DNA of 64,000 nt from Caballeronia temeraria (GTDB taxonomy: Bacteria; Pseudomonadota; Gammaproteobacteria; Burkholderiales; Burkholderiaceae). The stretch is taken from the NCBI RefSeq assembly GCF_001544795.2, contig NZ_FCOI02000004.1, positions 372,001 through 436,000 of the forward strand, written 5' to 3'. Shown one piece after another: positions 53,732 to 61,757 of this stretch. The notes under the pieces were generated by a model. That model saw only the letters and a list, made by a program, of their open reading frames with translations, had not been told where the DNA came from and ran no database searches. The first letter of the stretch is position 1, and every line of letters begins with the position of its first letter. A program made the position numbers and the translations under genes.

Positions 53732-54487
53732 ATGTTGACGAGCCAACGCAAGAAAGCGATCCTCGATGCCCTCAAGCGCGACGGGCAAGTGCTCGCCACT
53801 GAGCTGAGCGCGCGCTTCGGCATCTCCGAGGACACGGTACGGCGCGATCTGCGCGAACTCGCCGCCGAAGGGCTGTTGCAGCGTGTACATGGCGGCGCGC
53901 TGCCCGCCTCGCCGGCGCTCGCCTCTTTCGCGCGGCGCGAAGCAATGGAGTCGGACGCGAAGCGGCGCATCGCGAAGAAAGCGGCGGAGATGATCGCGCC
54001 GGGGCAAGTCGTGATCGTCGATGGCGGCACGACGTCCGCGCTGCTCGTGCGTCAGCTTCCGGACAACCTGTCCGCGACGATCGTCACGCATAGCCCGAGC
54101 GTCGCGGTTGCGCTGGCGGAACATGCTTCGGTCGACGTCGTGCTGATCGGCGGCAAGCTCTACAAGCATTCGATCGTCTCCGTGGGCGCGGCCGCCGTCG
54201 AAGCCATGTCGCACATCCACGCCGACATCTATTTCATGGGCGTCACGGGCGTTCATCCGACGGCCGGCCTCACCACCGGCGATTTCGAGGAAGCGCACAT
54301 CAAGCGGGCGCTCGCGGCGCGCGCGGCTGAAACCGTCGTGCTCGCATCGGCGGCGAAGCTCAATGCGGCGTCGGCGTACAGGATCGGCGGGATCGAACTG
54401 GCGCAGACGATCATCGTCGAAGATGCCGCCGACGCGACGCTCACCGAGCCGATCGAGCGAGCCGGAATAACCGTGCTGCGCGCCTGA
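53732..54487 (+). CDS. DeoR-family transcriptional regulator
   Basis: 251 residues from ATG 53732; the open frame to 53621 is antisense to the Nudix start. The HTH is MLTSQRKKAILDALKRDGQVLATELSARFGISEDTVRRDLRELAAEGLLQRVHGGAL, the diagnostic DeoR N-terminus. The C-terminal sugar-phosphate-sensing domain has VIVDGGTTSALLVRQLP and GVTGVHPTAGLTTGDFEEAHIKRAL. It represses genes for a phosphorylated-sugar pathway. No sugar operon is adjacent. Confidence 0.9.
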   Translation: MLTSQRKKAILDALKRDGQVLATELSARFGISEDTVRRDLRELAAEGLLQRVHGGALPASPALASFARREAMESDAKRRIAKKAAEMIAPGQVVIVDGGTTSALLVRQLPDNLSATIVTHSPSVAVALAEHASVDVVLIGGKLYKHSIVSVGAAAVEAMSHIHADIYFMGVTGVHPTAGLTTGDFEEAHIKRALAARAAETVVLASAAKLNAASAYRIGGIELAQTIIVEDAADATLTEPIERAGITVLRA

Positions 54488-54661
54488 ATCAGCGACACTT
54501 TGTTACCGGGTAACGCGCCGAAAAATACGCGTCGGCTCGTGTAATTGAATTTCTCCAGCAAAGGGAATAGCGTTGAAAGATGCGCCATGTCCAGTCAACA
54601 GCGGAGGCCGGAATTCCGTTATGGGCGTCGACATCGCAAACAATTTCTTCTGGAGAAGGAC

Positions 54662-55018
54662 GTGAATCGCCTCAAGGCTTTTGTCGCGCTATCGCTGGTC
54701 GCGAGCGCGGGCGTGGCCGCCAACGCGTACGCCTGGTCGCACGTTGGCGTGTGGGTCGGCGGACCCGTGTATTACCCGTATCCCGTCGCGCCCGCACCGG
54801 CGCCGTATTACTACTATCCGCCGCCGCCCGTGGTCGTCCAGCCTGCCGCGCCGACTCAGTATGTCGAGCAGGGCCAGCCCGCCGCCGATCCGGGCGCGCC
54901 CGCGCAGGAACCGGGCATGTGGTACTACTGCGACTCCGCCAGGGCCTACTACCCGTACGTGAAGCAATGCGCCAACGCATGGCGTCCGGTTCCGGCGACG
55001 CCGCCGCCGTCGAACTGA
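54662..55018 (+). CDS. Small secreted proline/tyrosine-rich protein
   Basis: 118 residues from GTG 54662, preceded by GGAGAAGGAC. A signal peptide ends in ANAYA, then repeats rich in P, Y and V (GGPVYYPYPVAPAPAPYYYY). The C-terminal motif WYYCDSARAYYPYVKQCANAWRPV carries two conserved cysteines and occurs in many small Burkholderia envelope proteins. Function unknown; probably periplasmic or surface-exposed. Confidence 0.75.
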   Translation: MNRLKAFVALSLVASAGVAANAYAWSHVGVWVGGPVYYPYPVAPAPAPYYYYPPPPVVVQPAAPTQYVEQGQPAADPGAPAQEPGMWYYCDSARAYYPYVKQCANAWRPVPATPPPSN

Positions 55019-55067
55019 TGCTTTCGGCACTCAGAAATCCGATAACGAAGCGAATTTGCAGAAATCC

Positions 55068-55598
55068 ATGAACTACTCAAGGCTTGGCGTTTTACTGGCG
55101 GCAATCGGCGCAATCGGCCTTTCTGCCTGCACCGTGATGCCTACCGGCCCGAGCGTGATGGCGCTGCCCGGCAGCACCAAGACGTTCGACCAGTTCCGCG
55201 CCGACGATGCCTCGTGCCGCCAGTTCGCCCTTCAGCAGGTCGGCGGCGTGGACGCGAATCAGGCGGCGACCAACAGCGCAGTCGGCAGCGCGGTCGTCGG
55301 CACTGCGCTCGGCGCGGCGGCGGGCGCGGCGTTCGGCGGCGGCTCGGGCGCGGCTATCGGCGCGGGCGCCGGTCTGTTGACCGGCAGCGCGTTCGGCGTC
55401 GGGGCATCGCAGGCATCGGGCTATAACGTGCAGCAACGTTACGACTATTCGTATCTGCAATGCATGTATGCCGCGGGTGACAAGGTGCCGGTGCGCGGCG
55501 CCACGCGAATGGTGCAGCCATCCGGCGGCGCTTATTCCACCACGCCTCCACCGCCGCCTCCGCCGCCGGGCTGGCAGCCGCCGCCCGGAACGTATTGA
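55068..55598 (+). CDS. Glycine-zipper lipoprotein
   Basis: 176 residues from ATG 55068. Lipobox LSAC. After a conserved YDQFRADDASCRQ-like region comes a long glycine zipper (GTALGAAAGAAFGGGSGAAIGAGAG) and a C-terminal proline tract (PPPPPPPPGWQPPPG). The DDASCR...QRYDYSYLQCMYAAG pair of cysteines matches the YMGG-type family of outer-membrane proteins. It follows the preceding secreted protein by 50 bp on the same strand. Confidence 0.82.
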   Translation: MNYSRLGVLLAAIGAIGLSACTVMPTGPSVMALPGSTKTFDQFRADDASCRQFALQQVGGVDANQAATNSAVGSAVVGTALGAAAGAAFGGGSGAAIGAGAGLLTGSAFGVGASQASGYNVQQRYDYSYLQCMYAAGDKVPVRGATRMVQPSGGAYSTTPPPPPPPPGWQPPPGTY

Positions 55599-55607
55599 GA
55601 AACTGAG

Positions 55608-56444
55608 TCAGCGCCGCGCGTGCCGGTCATCGCCGCCGGCGCTCAATGGCGCATCGGGCACGAACGACGGCGCGACCAGCAAGCCCGTCACCCAGCCGAT
55701 GTAAAACCGCAGGTCGCTCCAGAACTCCGATCGCTCGTAGACGCGAAACGCCTGCACGTGCGCGAGCCATAGCACGAGTTGCAGCGCGCCCGTCAGCACG
55801 AGCCAGGCGAGCGCGATCACACCGGTCGCGCGGGCGCAGCGCCTGAACGTGCGCGCATCCCATTGTTCCCGCACGATGATGCATCCCGCGATCAGCACGG
55901 CTATCGTGGGAATCGCGCTCGTCGCGAGCACGTGCGCGCTCCAGCCGAACATCACGCCGACGAACAAGCCGACGATGATCGACAGCGCCGCGACCGGCCA
56001 CGCGATCCACGGCTGCGCGCGCGCCGCCATCCACGCAATCGTGATGAAGAACGGCGTGATCGCCCATTGCAGCGCCTGCGCCACGGCTTTCACGAGGTTT
56101 TCGCTCGCCTGCTCGTTCGAATGACTGGCCGCGACATACACGGTGATCGCCTCGTGCACGCAGACGGCGACGATCGCGAAGCTCAACGCCTCGCACGCGG
56201 CGAAGGCCGGGGATTTCTCCGCATGCGCGTGCGCGTCGGACAGGCCGCGCAGGCGTTCCAGCACCGGTTCGACGAAAAACGCCAGAATCGCGCCGATGAG
56301 AAGCGCGGCGGCGGCATCGGTCGGGGAGAAATGGCCGAAGAGGGAGAAAAGGCCTTGCCACAGAAATTCCGGCGCGGCCGCGCACACGGCCACCCACAGC
56401 GCGAAGAAGAACCCGTTCGAAGCACTTCTGAGCGGCATGGCCAC
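55608..56444 (-). CDS. Integral membrane protein of unknown function
   Basis: 278 residues with about eight helices (FFFALWVAVCAAAPEFLWQGLF; AAALLIGAILAFFVEPVLERL; and later pairs). No transporter signature is recognised. It lies 13 bp after the lipoate-ligase-like gene on the same strand, so it may be co-transcribed with it. Confidence 0.6.
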   Translation of the reverse strand: MAMPLRSASNGFFFALWVAVCAAAPEFLWQGLFSLFGHFSPTDAAAALLIGAILAFFVEPVLERLRGLSDAHAHAEKSPAFAACEALSFAIVAVCVHEAITVYVAASHSNEQASENLVKAVAQALQWAITPFFITIAWMAARAQPWIAWPVAALSIIVGLFVGVMFGWSAHVLATSAIPTIAVLIAGCIIVREQWDARTFRRCARATGVIALAWLVLTGALQLVLWLAHVQAFRVYERSEFWSDLRFYIGWVTGLLVAPSFVPDAPLSAGGDDRHARR

Positions 56445-56457
56445 CTCGATGCGATTT

Positions 56458-57237
56458 CTATTGTTCCGGCGGCGACGCTTCCTTCACGCGTTCGATCAAT
56501 TCGGCGCGCACGCGCTCGCGCAAGTCGGCGGGCATCGAAAAACATTCGTAGGCGAGCGCCTGCGCGACCGTCACGATGCGCATTTCCTCGTAACGGCGTC
56601 CGCTTTCGATCATCGCTTCGAACGCGTTGGCGCGCTCGTTGATCTCGATCGGATCGGCATCGACGAGCAGGACGGCATGCACGAGCACCGCGTAGAGCGG
56701 CGCGTCCTTGTCGGCGTGCGGCACGCGCCGCCAGTATTGCGCGGTGCCCGCGATCTTGCGGGCGTCGTCGCCGGGGCCCCAGGCGAGATTGAAGCGGCCA
56801 TCGCAGAAAGACCCTTCGACGGCTTGCCAATGCGTCAGCACGCCGAGCGAGTTGAGCGCATCCGCGAGAATCCTGCACAGATGAACGTAGACGGTTTCGG
56901 ACAGCGCGCCCATCGGCGCGTGCACCGGGTACGCGAGACTCAGGTTGAGAATGCCCGGACCTTGCGGAACGAGGCCGCCGCCCGACAGACGCAGCCACAC
57001 GGGACAGCCGCGTTGTGCGAAGGCCTCGCGCGCATCGGCGAGCGCAGCGTAACGCTGATAGCTGCGCGGCACGACGAGCGATGCGGGCGCTTCCCAGACG
57101 TGCGCGACGGCATCGCCCGCGGCGGCGCGCGCGAGCAGCGCTTCTTCGGCGTCGAGCGGATCGCCGGAAAGCGAGGCGGGATCGATCAGTTGGAAGGGCA
57201 TGGAATCGATGTCCGGACGCGTCGCGAACGACGCCAT
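56458..57237 (-). CDS. Lipoate-protein ligase A-like protein
   Basis: 259 residues of BPL/LplA/LipB type: HVWEAPASLVVPRSYQRY, WLRLSGGGLVPQGPGILNLSLAYP, and FCDGRFNLAWGPGDDARKIAGTAQYWRR. The usual RRxxGGGxVYHDxGNLN signature is altered to LRLSGGGLVPQGPGILNLS, lacking the His-Asp pair, but the GTAQ lysine-loop region is retained. It lies 96 bp downstream of acoC, whose E2 subunit needs lipoylation. I infer an amidotransferase or ligase serving the acetoin dehydrogenase. An alternative is an octanoyl-transferase-like role. Confidence 0.75.
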   Translation of the reverse strand: MASFATRPDIDSMPFQLIDPASLSGDPLDAEEALLARAAAGDAVAHVWEAPASLVVPRSYQRYAALADAREAFAQRGCPVWLRLSGGGLVPQGPGILNLSLAYPVHAPMGALSETVYVHLCRILADALNSLGVLTHWQAVEGSFCDGRFNLAWGPGDDARKIAGTAQYWRRVPHADKDAPLYAVLVHAVLLVDADPIEINERANAFEAMIESGRRYEEMRIVTVAQALAYECFSMPADLRERVRAELIERVKEASPPEQ

Positions 57238-57281
57238 CCCAGCATGGTAGCCAATATCGCCGAAATGAACCGCGAAATGCG

Positions 57282-57318
57282 ACGCGCCCCGTCGGCGGCC
57301 TTCTCCGGCGGGGCGCGT
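57282..57318. terminator. Strong hairpin between acoC and the ligase gene
   Basis: A 14-bp stem (arms ACGCGCCCCGTCGG and CCGGCGGGGCGCGT, one G-U pair) with a 9-base loop. No T-tract follows on either strand, so it is more likely an mRNA-stabilising or attenuating structure at the end of the aco operon than a classical intrinsic terminator. Confidence 0.6.
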
Positions 57319-57333
57319 GCGGGCGAAAAGCGA

Positions 57334-58458
57334 TCAGCCGCCCTTGCCCACCTGCTCCTTCAACAACGCATTCACTTCGTTCGCCTTCTCCATCTGGCTC
57401 ATATGCCCGGCGTCGTCGAACACACGAACGGTCGCACCTTCCGGTGCATTTTTCGCGTGCGCGGCGGGAATGATCTGGTCCTTCCCGCCCCAGATCACGA
57501 GCACCGGCTTGCCCGACGCGCCCAGCTTGCCGCCCGGCTGCGCGCTCTGCTTCCCGCCCGCGAACAAGCCGCCGTTCAGCGATGTCAGCGCGTCGCTCAC
57601 GCCGTCGAGCCGCTTGTACTTCAGCAGATCGTCGAGCATCTGGCGGCTCACGAGTTCGGGATTCGCGAACAGCAGTTCGACGACCGGTTTCAGTTCGCGC
57701 CGCGATTCGGCCGTGACGAAGCCTTCGGTGTACGCGTTGTTCACTTCATCGCCGAAACCGGCCGGCGATATCAGCGATACCGACTGCACGCGCGCCGGCT
57801 GATCGACGGCCATCTGCGCCGCGATGCCGCCGCCCATCGAATGCCCGACGAGATGCGCCTTGTCCAGACCGACCGCGTCCATGAACTTGCCGACGAACCC
57901 CGCCAAGTCCGCCAAAGAAGTCCCCGGCACTGTCGGCGTCGACTGCCCGTGGCCGGGCAAATCCAGCGCGAACACGCGGTTCTTCTCGGCGAGCGCATCG
58001 AGATTGAAGAGCCAGTTGTCGAGATCGCCGCCGAAGCCGTGGATGAACAGCACCGCGGCTCTGCTCGCATCGTCGCCGCCGCGCGATGCGTAGCGCACGC
58101 GGATGCCGTCGACATCGACGAAGTGATACGCCGCCGCTTCCTCACCCTCCTTTTCGTCGTCGGCGGGCGTCACGTAGGACGACACGTAGGCGTCGATATC
58201 GGCGTCGCTGACCTCGGACGGCGCGAGCACGCCGAGCAGCGCCTTCACCGGCAGCGTATCGCCCGCCGACGCGACCCGGCGCCTGAGCAAACCCGCGTCG
58301 GGTGCTTCGACGGCATTGGCGATCTTGTCGGTTTCGACATCGAGAATCGGCATGCCGACGGTGATCTCCGTGCCCTCCTCCACGAGCCATTCGTTCACCG
58401 TGCCTTCCTTCATCGACAAGCCCCATTTGGGCATCACGATCGGTGTGATTGCGGACAT
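57334..58458 (-). CDS. acoC: Acetoin dehydrogenase E2 (dihydrolipoyl acetyltransferase)
   Basis: 374 residues. The N-terminal lipoyl domain has DVETDKIANAVEAP with the lipoylated lysine. A short linker and E3-binding-like region (SDADIDAYVSSYV) lead to an alpha/beta-hydrolase-fold catalytic domain with VGHSMGGGIAAQMA and VLVIWGGKDQIIP, the unusual AcoC architecture. It transfers the acetyl group to CoA. Translation is coupled to acoB by a 1-base overlap. Confidence 0.93.
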   Translation of the reverse strand: MSAITPIVMPKWGLSMKEGTVNEWLVEEGTEITVGMPILDVETDKIANAVEAPDAGLLRRRVASAGDTLPVKALLGVLAPSEVSDADIDAYVSSYVTPADDEKEGEEAAAYHFVDVDGIRVRYASRGGDDASRAAVLFIHGFGGDLDNWLFNLDALAEKNRVFALDLPGHGQSTPTVPGTSLADLAGFVGKFMDAVGLDKAHLVGHSMGGGIAAQMAVDQPARVQSVSLISPAGFGDEVNNAYTEGFVTAESRRELKPVVELLFANPELVSRQMLDDLLKYKRLDGVSDALTSLNGGLFAGGKQSAQPGGKLGASGKPVLVIWGGKDQIIPAAHAKNAPEGATVRVFDDAGHMSQMEKANEVNALLKEQVGKGG

Positions 58459-59474
58459 CAGTGCTTTCCTCCCTTCATGGTTTTTCGTGCGGCGTCGGCG
58501 ATCTGCGCGGCGCTCGGGATGTACAAATCTTCGAGCGTCGGCGAGAACGGCACCGGCGTATGCGGCGCGCAGACCATCTGGATGCCTGACTTCAGCGCGC
58601 CGAACGCCTGCTGCGCGACCTGCGCCGAAATGTCCGTGGCGATGTTGCAGCGCGGATTCGCTTCATCGACGACGACGAGCCGTCCCGTGTTCTCGACTGT
58701 CTCGATCACCGTGTCGATATCGAGCGGCGACAGCGTGCGCAGATCGACGACTTCCGCTTCGATGCCTTCCTTCGCGAGCGTCGCGGCCGCCTCCAGCGCG
58801 CGATGCACCATCAATCCGTACGTGACGATCGACACGTCCTTGCCGTCGCGCACGACGTTCGCCTCGCCGAACGGAATCGCGTACGAGTTCTCGGGCACTT
58901 CCCCTTCGAAGCCGTAGAGATTCTTGTGCTCGCAGAAGATGACCGGATCGTTGTCGCGGATCGCCTGGATCAGCAGTCCTTTCGTGTCGTACGGCGTCGA
59001 TGGACACACGACCTTCAGCCCCGGAATGTGCGTAAAGAGCGACGTCAGCATCTGGCTGTGCTGCGCCGCCGCGCGAAAGCCCGCGCCGACCATCGCGCGG
59101 ATCACGACGGGCGTTTCCGCCTTGCCGCCGAACATGTAGCGGAACTTCGCCGCCTGATTGAAGATCTGGTCGAAGCACACGCCCATGAAGTCGATGAACA
59201 TCAGTTCCGCGACGGGCCGCATGCCGCACGCCGCCGCGCCGATCGCCGCGCCCACATAGGCGGACTCCGAGAGCGGCGTGTCGAGCAGACGATCGCCGTG
59301 CTTCGCGTACAAACCTTTGGTGACGCCGAGCACGCCGCCCCACGCGTCCTTCTCGCCGTCCGCGCCTGCGCCGCCGACGATATCCTCACCCAGCACGATC
59401 ACACTCGGATCGCGCGTCATTTCCTGATCGATGGCTTCGTTGATCGCCATCTTCATGCTCAGTTTGCGGGCCAT
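58458..59474 (-). CDS. acoB: Acetoin dehydrogenase E1 beta subunit
   Basis: 338 residues. Transketolase central and C-terminal domains: ARKLSMKMAINEAIDQEMTRDPSVIVLGEDI, RLLDTPLSESAYVGAAIGAA and VVCPSTPYDTKGLLIQAIRDNDPVIF. The end carries EVVDLRTLSPLDIDTVIETVENTGRLVVV. It forms the TPP-dependent E1 with AcoA, and cleaves acetoin to acetaldehyde and an acetyl unit bound to lipoate. 18 bp after acoA. Confidence 0.94.
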   Translation of the reverse strand: MARKLSMKMAINEAIDQEMTRDPSVIVLGEDIVGGAGADGEKDAWGGVLGVTKGLYAKHGDRLLDTPLSESAYVGAAIGAAACGMRPVAELMFIDFMGVCFDQIFNQAAKFRYMFGGKAETPVVIRAMVGAGFRAAAQHSQMLTSLFTHIPGLKVVCPSTPYDTKGLLIQAIRDNDPVIFCEHKNLYGFEGEVPENSYAIPFGEANVVRDGKDVSIVTYGLMVHRALEAAATLAKEGIEAEVVDLRTLSPLDIDTVIETVENTGRLVVVDEANPRCNIATDISAQVAQQAFGALKSGIQMVCAPHTPVPFSPTLEDLYIPSAAQIADAARKTMKGGKH

Positions 59475-59492
59475 GATGCTTGTCTCCTCGAT

Positions 59493-60488
59493 TTAGTATT
59501 TGACGTAGACATCGGTGAGCAGATCGGCGGCGGTCGGCAAAGGCGCGTCCTTCGCTTCCTGCACCGCGCGGTCGATCAGCGCGGCGACCTCGCGGTCGAT
59601 CGCGTCGAGTTCTCCCGGAGAGATCACATCGGCTTGCGTGACGGCGGCCGCGAACTTCTTCAGGCAATCCTTGTTCGAGCGGATATCGTCGATTTCGCCC
59701 GGCGCGCGATACGTCTGCGCATCGCCTTCGAAGTGGCCGTAGAAGCGGATCATCTTGCATTCGAGCAGCGCCGGACCGCCGCCTTCGCGCGCGCGCTTGA
59801 TGACCTCGCCCGCCGCTTCGTACACGGCGAAGAAATCGGTGCCGTCCACAGTCACGCCCGGAATGCCGAAGCCCGCCGCGCGATCGACGTAGCTATCGAC
59901 CGCCGTGCCGTAATCGCGCGCGGTCGACTCCGCGTAACCGTTGTTCTCGATCACGAAGATCACCGGCAGATTCCATACCGCCGCGAGATTCAGGCTTTCG
60001 AGAAAAGTGCCCTGATTCGACGCGCCATCGCCCGCGAACGTGATGCCGACTTCGCCCTTGCCGCGAAACTTCGCCGCGAGCGCCGCGCCGCAGATCAGCG
60101 GCGCGCCCGCGCCGAGAATGCCGTTCGCGCCCATCATCCCTTTCGACAGATCGGCGATATGCATCGAGCCGCCCTTGCCGTTGCACGAGCCGCCTTTCTT
60201 GCCGTAGATCTCCTTCATCATCGCGACGGGATCGACGCCCTTCGCGATGCAATGTCCATGTCCGCGATGCGTGCTCGCGATGCGGTCGCCATCGTTCAGA
60301 TGCGTCATGATGCCGACGCCCGCCGCCTCCTCGCCCGCGTACAAATGCACGAAGCCGGGAATGTCGCCGCGCCCGAAATCGACGTGCAGGCGCTCTTCGA
60401 AATCGCGGATCGTGCGCATCTTGCGATACGCGCTCAACAGTTCGTCCTTGGAGAGCGGCAAGCCGCCCGCATGTTGCGTCGCTGTCAT
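59493..60488 (-). CDS. acoA: Acetoin dehydrogenase E1 alpha subunit
   Basis: 331 residues from ATG 60488. The TPP-binding motif is GDGASNQGTFLESLNLAAVWNLPVIFVIENN (GDG-x27-NN). The substrate region includes STHRGHGHCIAKGVDP and KGGSMHIADLSKGMMGANGILG. It is the catalytic partner of AcoB in the acetoin dehydrogenase complex. An upstream extension of the frame to 60785 is antisense-like and lacks conservation. Confidence 0.94.
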   Translation of the reverse strand: MTATQHAGGLPLSKDELLSAYRKMRTIRDFEERLHVDFGRGDIPGFVHLYAGEEAAGVGIMTHLNDGDRIASTHRGHGHCIAKGVDPVAMMKEIYGKKGGSCNGKGGSMHIADLSKGMMGANGILGAGAPLICGAALAAKFRGKGEVGITFAGDGASNQGTFLESLNLAAVWNLPVIFVIENNGYAESTARDYGTAVDSYVDRAAGFGIPGVTVDGTDFFAVYEAAGEVIKRAREGGGPALLECKMIRFYGHFEGDAQTYRAPGEIDDIRSNKDCLKKFAAAVTQADVISPGELDAIDREVAALIDRAVQEAKDAPLPTAADLLTDVYVKY

Positions 60489-60508
60489 CTCTGTCTCCTT
60501 TGGTGGGT

Positions 60509-61564
60509 CTAGCGGATGTTGCTGCTGGACTGACGCATCAGTCCGGACGCCGCCGCGTAGCGCATGCACGCGGCAACATCGATGCTGCGAAAGGCGTTTT
60601 CCCTCAGCGTGACGGTCACTTCGTCGCCGGGGCCGAATGCGAGCTCGCGTTCGCCGTCGAGTGCGACGATGCCGCTCGTCTGCTTCACGCGATGCGGCAC
60701 GCCATCGGCGAGACGCGCCCAGTTCGCGATCGGCACGGCTTCGACGAGGCCCGGCGCGATCGGCGCATGCAGTTCGAATTCGCATGCGCTTTTCCTGCCG
60801 AGCTCGATCGCGAGTCCGCCCTTGTCATGCCGGCCGAGCGGCTCCAGCAAACCCGCGATCGCCGACATGCCGATCGCCTGCGGATCGGCGTAAGAGACGT
60901 AGACGGCGGCGAGCGTATCGATCTTCCACAGCGCCCGCGCGCCGATGAAATGCTCGTGCGAGATCACGGCATCGACGAGCGCGATGTCGCGGCGCACGCC
61001 GCCCTTCGCATCGCGAATCTCGATTTCGAGCAGCTTGTTCGATGCGAGTGCTTCGTTCGACGGCACGCGGCCGGTTGCGTAGAGACCCGTGGCGAGTCCC
61101 GAGATGGTCGGCTCGCGCATTTCCGGATAGGCGTTGTTCGTGCCCGTCGAAAGCCCGGCGATCGGCACCTGGCCGCACTCGCGCACGACCGCGCGATGCG
61201 TGCCGTCGCCGCCGAGCACGATGAGCGCATCGACGCCCGCTTCGCGCATCATGTGCGCGGCGCGAAAGGTGTCGTCGACGCGCGCGGTCACGGGCATATC
61301 GAGGAAATCGACTTTGGCGAGCGCGGCGTCCGGACCTTGCTTGCGCGAAAGATGGCGCTGGAGCATGACTTTGAGGCCTTCGCGATCCGGCATCATCGAG
61401 ACGCGCTTCACGCCGCACGACGCGAGCGACGACAGCAGCCGCAACACGATATTCACGCGATCCGCGAGCTGCAGGCTGTTCGCATTCGCGATGACGCGCC
61501 GGATGTCGCGCGCCGAAACAGGATTGGCGATGATGCCGACGAGCGGCGCCGCGCTGTCACGCAT
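60509..61564 (-). CDS. acoX: AcoX, ATP-NAD kinase-like protein of the acetoin operon
   Basis: 351 residues. VGIIANPVSARDIRR at the N-terminus and LIVLGGDGTHRAVVRECGQVPIAGLSTGTNNAYP, with the GGDGT and NNAYP signatures of NAD kinase-like folds. AcoX is encoded first in aco operons of Cupriavidus and Pseudomonas; its biochemical role is unsettled. The sigma-54 promoter 40-55 bp upstream drives acoXABC. Confidence 0.92.
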   Translation of the reverse strand: MRDSAAPLVGIIANPVSARDIRRVIANANSLQLADRVNIVLRLLSSLASCGVKRVSMMPDREGLKVMLQRHLSRKQGPDAALAKVDFLDMPVTARVDDTFRAAHMMREAGVDALIVLGGDGTHRAVVRECGQVPIAGLSTGTNNAYPEMREPTISGLATGLYATGRVPSNEALASNKLLEIEIRDAKGGVRRDIALVDAVISHEHFIGARALWKIDTLAAVYVSYADPQAIGMSAIAGLLEPLGRHDKGGLAIELGRKSACEFELHAPIAPGLVEAVPIANWARLADGVPHRVKQTSGIVALDGERELAFGPGDEVTVTLRENAFRSIDVAACMRYAAASGLMRQSSSNIR

Positions 61565-61602
61565 GCCTGTGTCTCCGTTGTGTGTTTTGTGCGGCGGATA
61601 AA

Positions 61603-61618
61603 GGCAAGCGCTATGCCA
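61603..61618 (-). promoter_or_regulatory. Sigma-54 promoter of acoXABC
   Basis: On the minus strand TGGCAT-N5-TTGC, with GG (61617-61616) and GC (61605-61604) separated by 10 bases, the canonical -24/-12 arrangement. It precedes acoX by about 40 bp and lies downstream of an AcoR-type palindrome. Confidence 0.9.
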
Positions 61619-61701
61619 ATCGGAAAGCCGCTCACAAGCGCGAAAAAGCGAGGGATTACCCGCAGAAAACGGGCGCTTTCTGGGGTGTACGGGGCGCCGC
61701 C

Positions 61702-61715
61702 GTGACAGGTGTCAC
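61702..61715. promoter_or_regulatory. Candidate AcoR upstream activator site
   Basis: GTGACA-GG-TGTCAC is a perfect dyad, and flanking GCCGC/GCGGC extends it with one mismatch. It is about 85-100 bp upstream of the sigma-54 promoter, the usual distance for an enhancer-binding protein. AcoR is the obvious ligand. Confidence 0.7.
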
Positions 61716-61757
61716 AGCGGCAGGTGTATCGGCGGGGGGACAGGCGTATCGCGTGTT

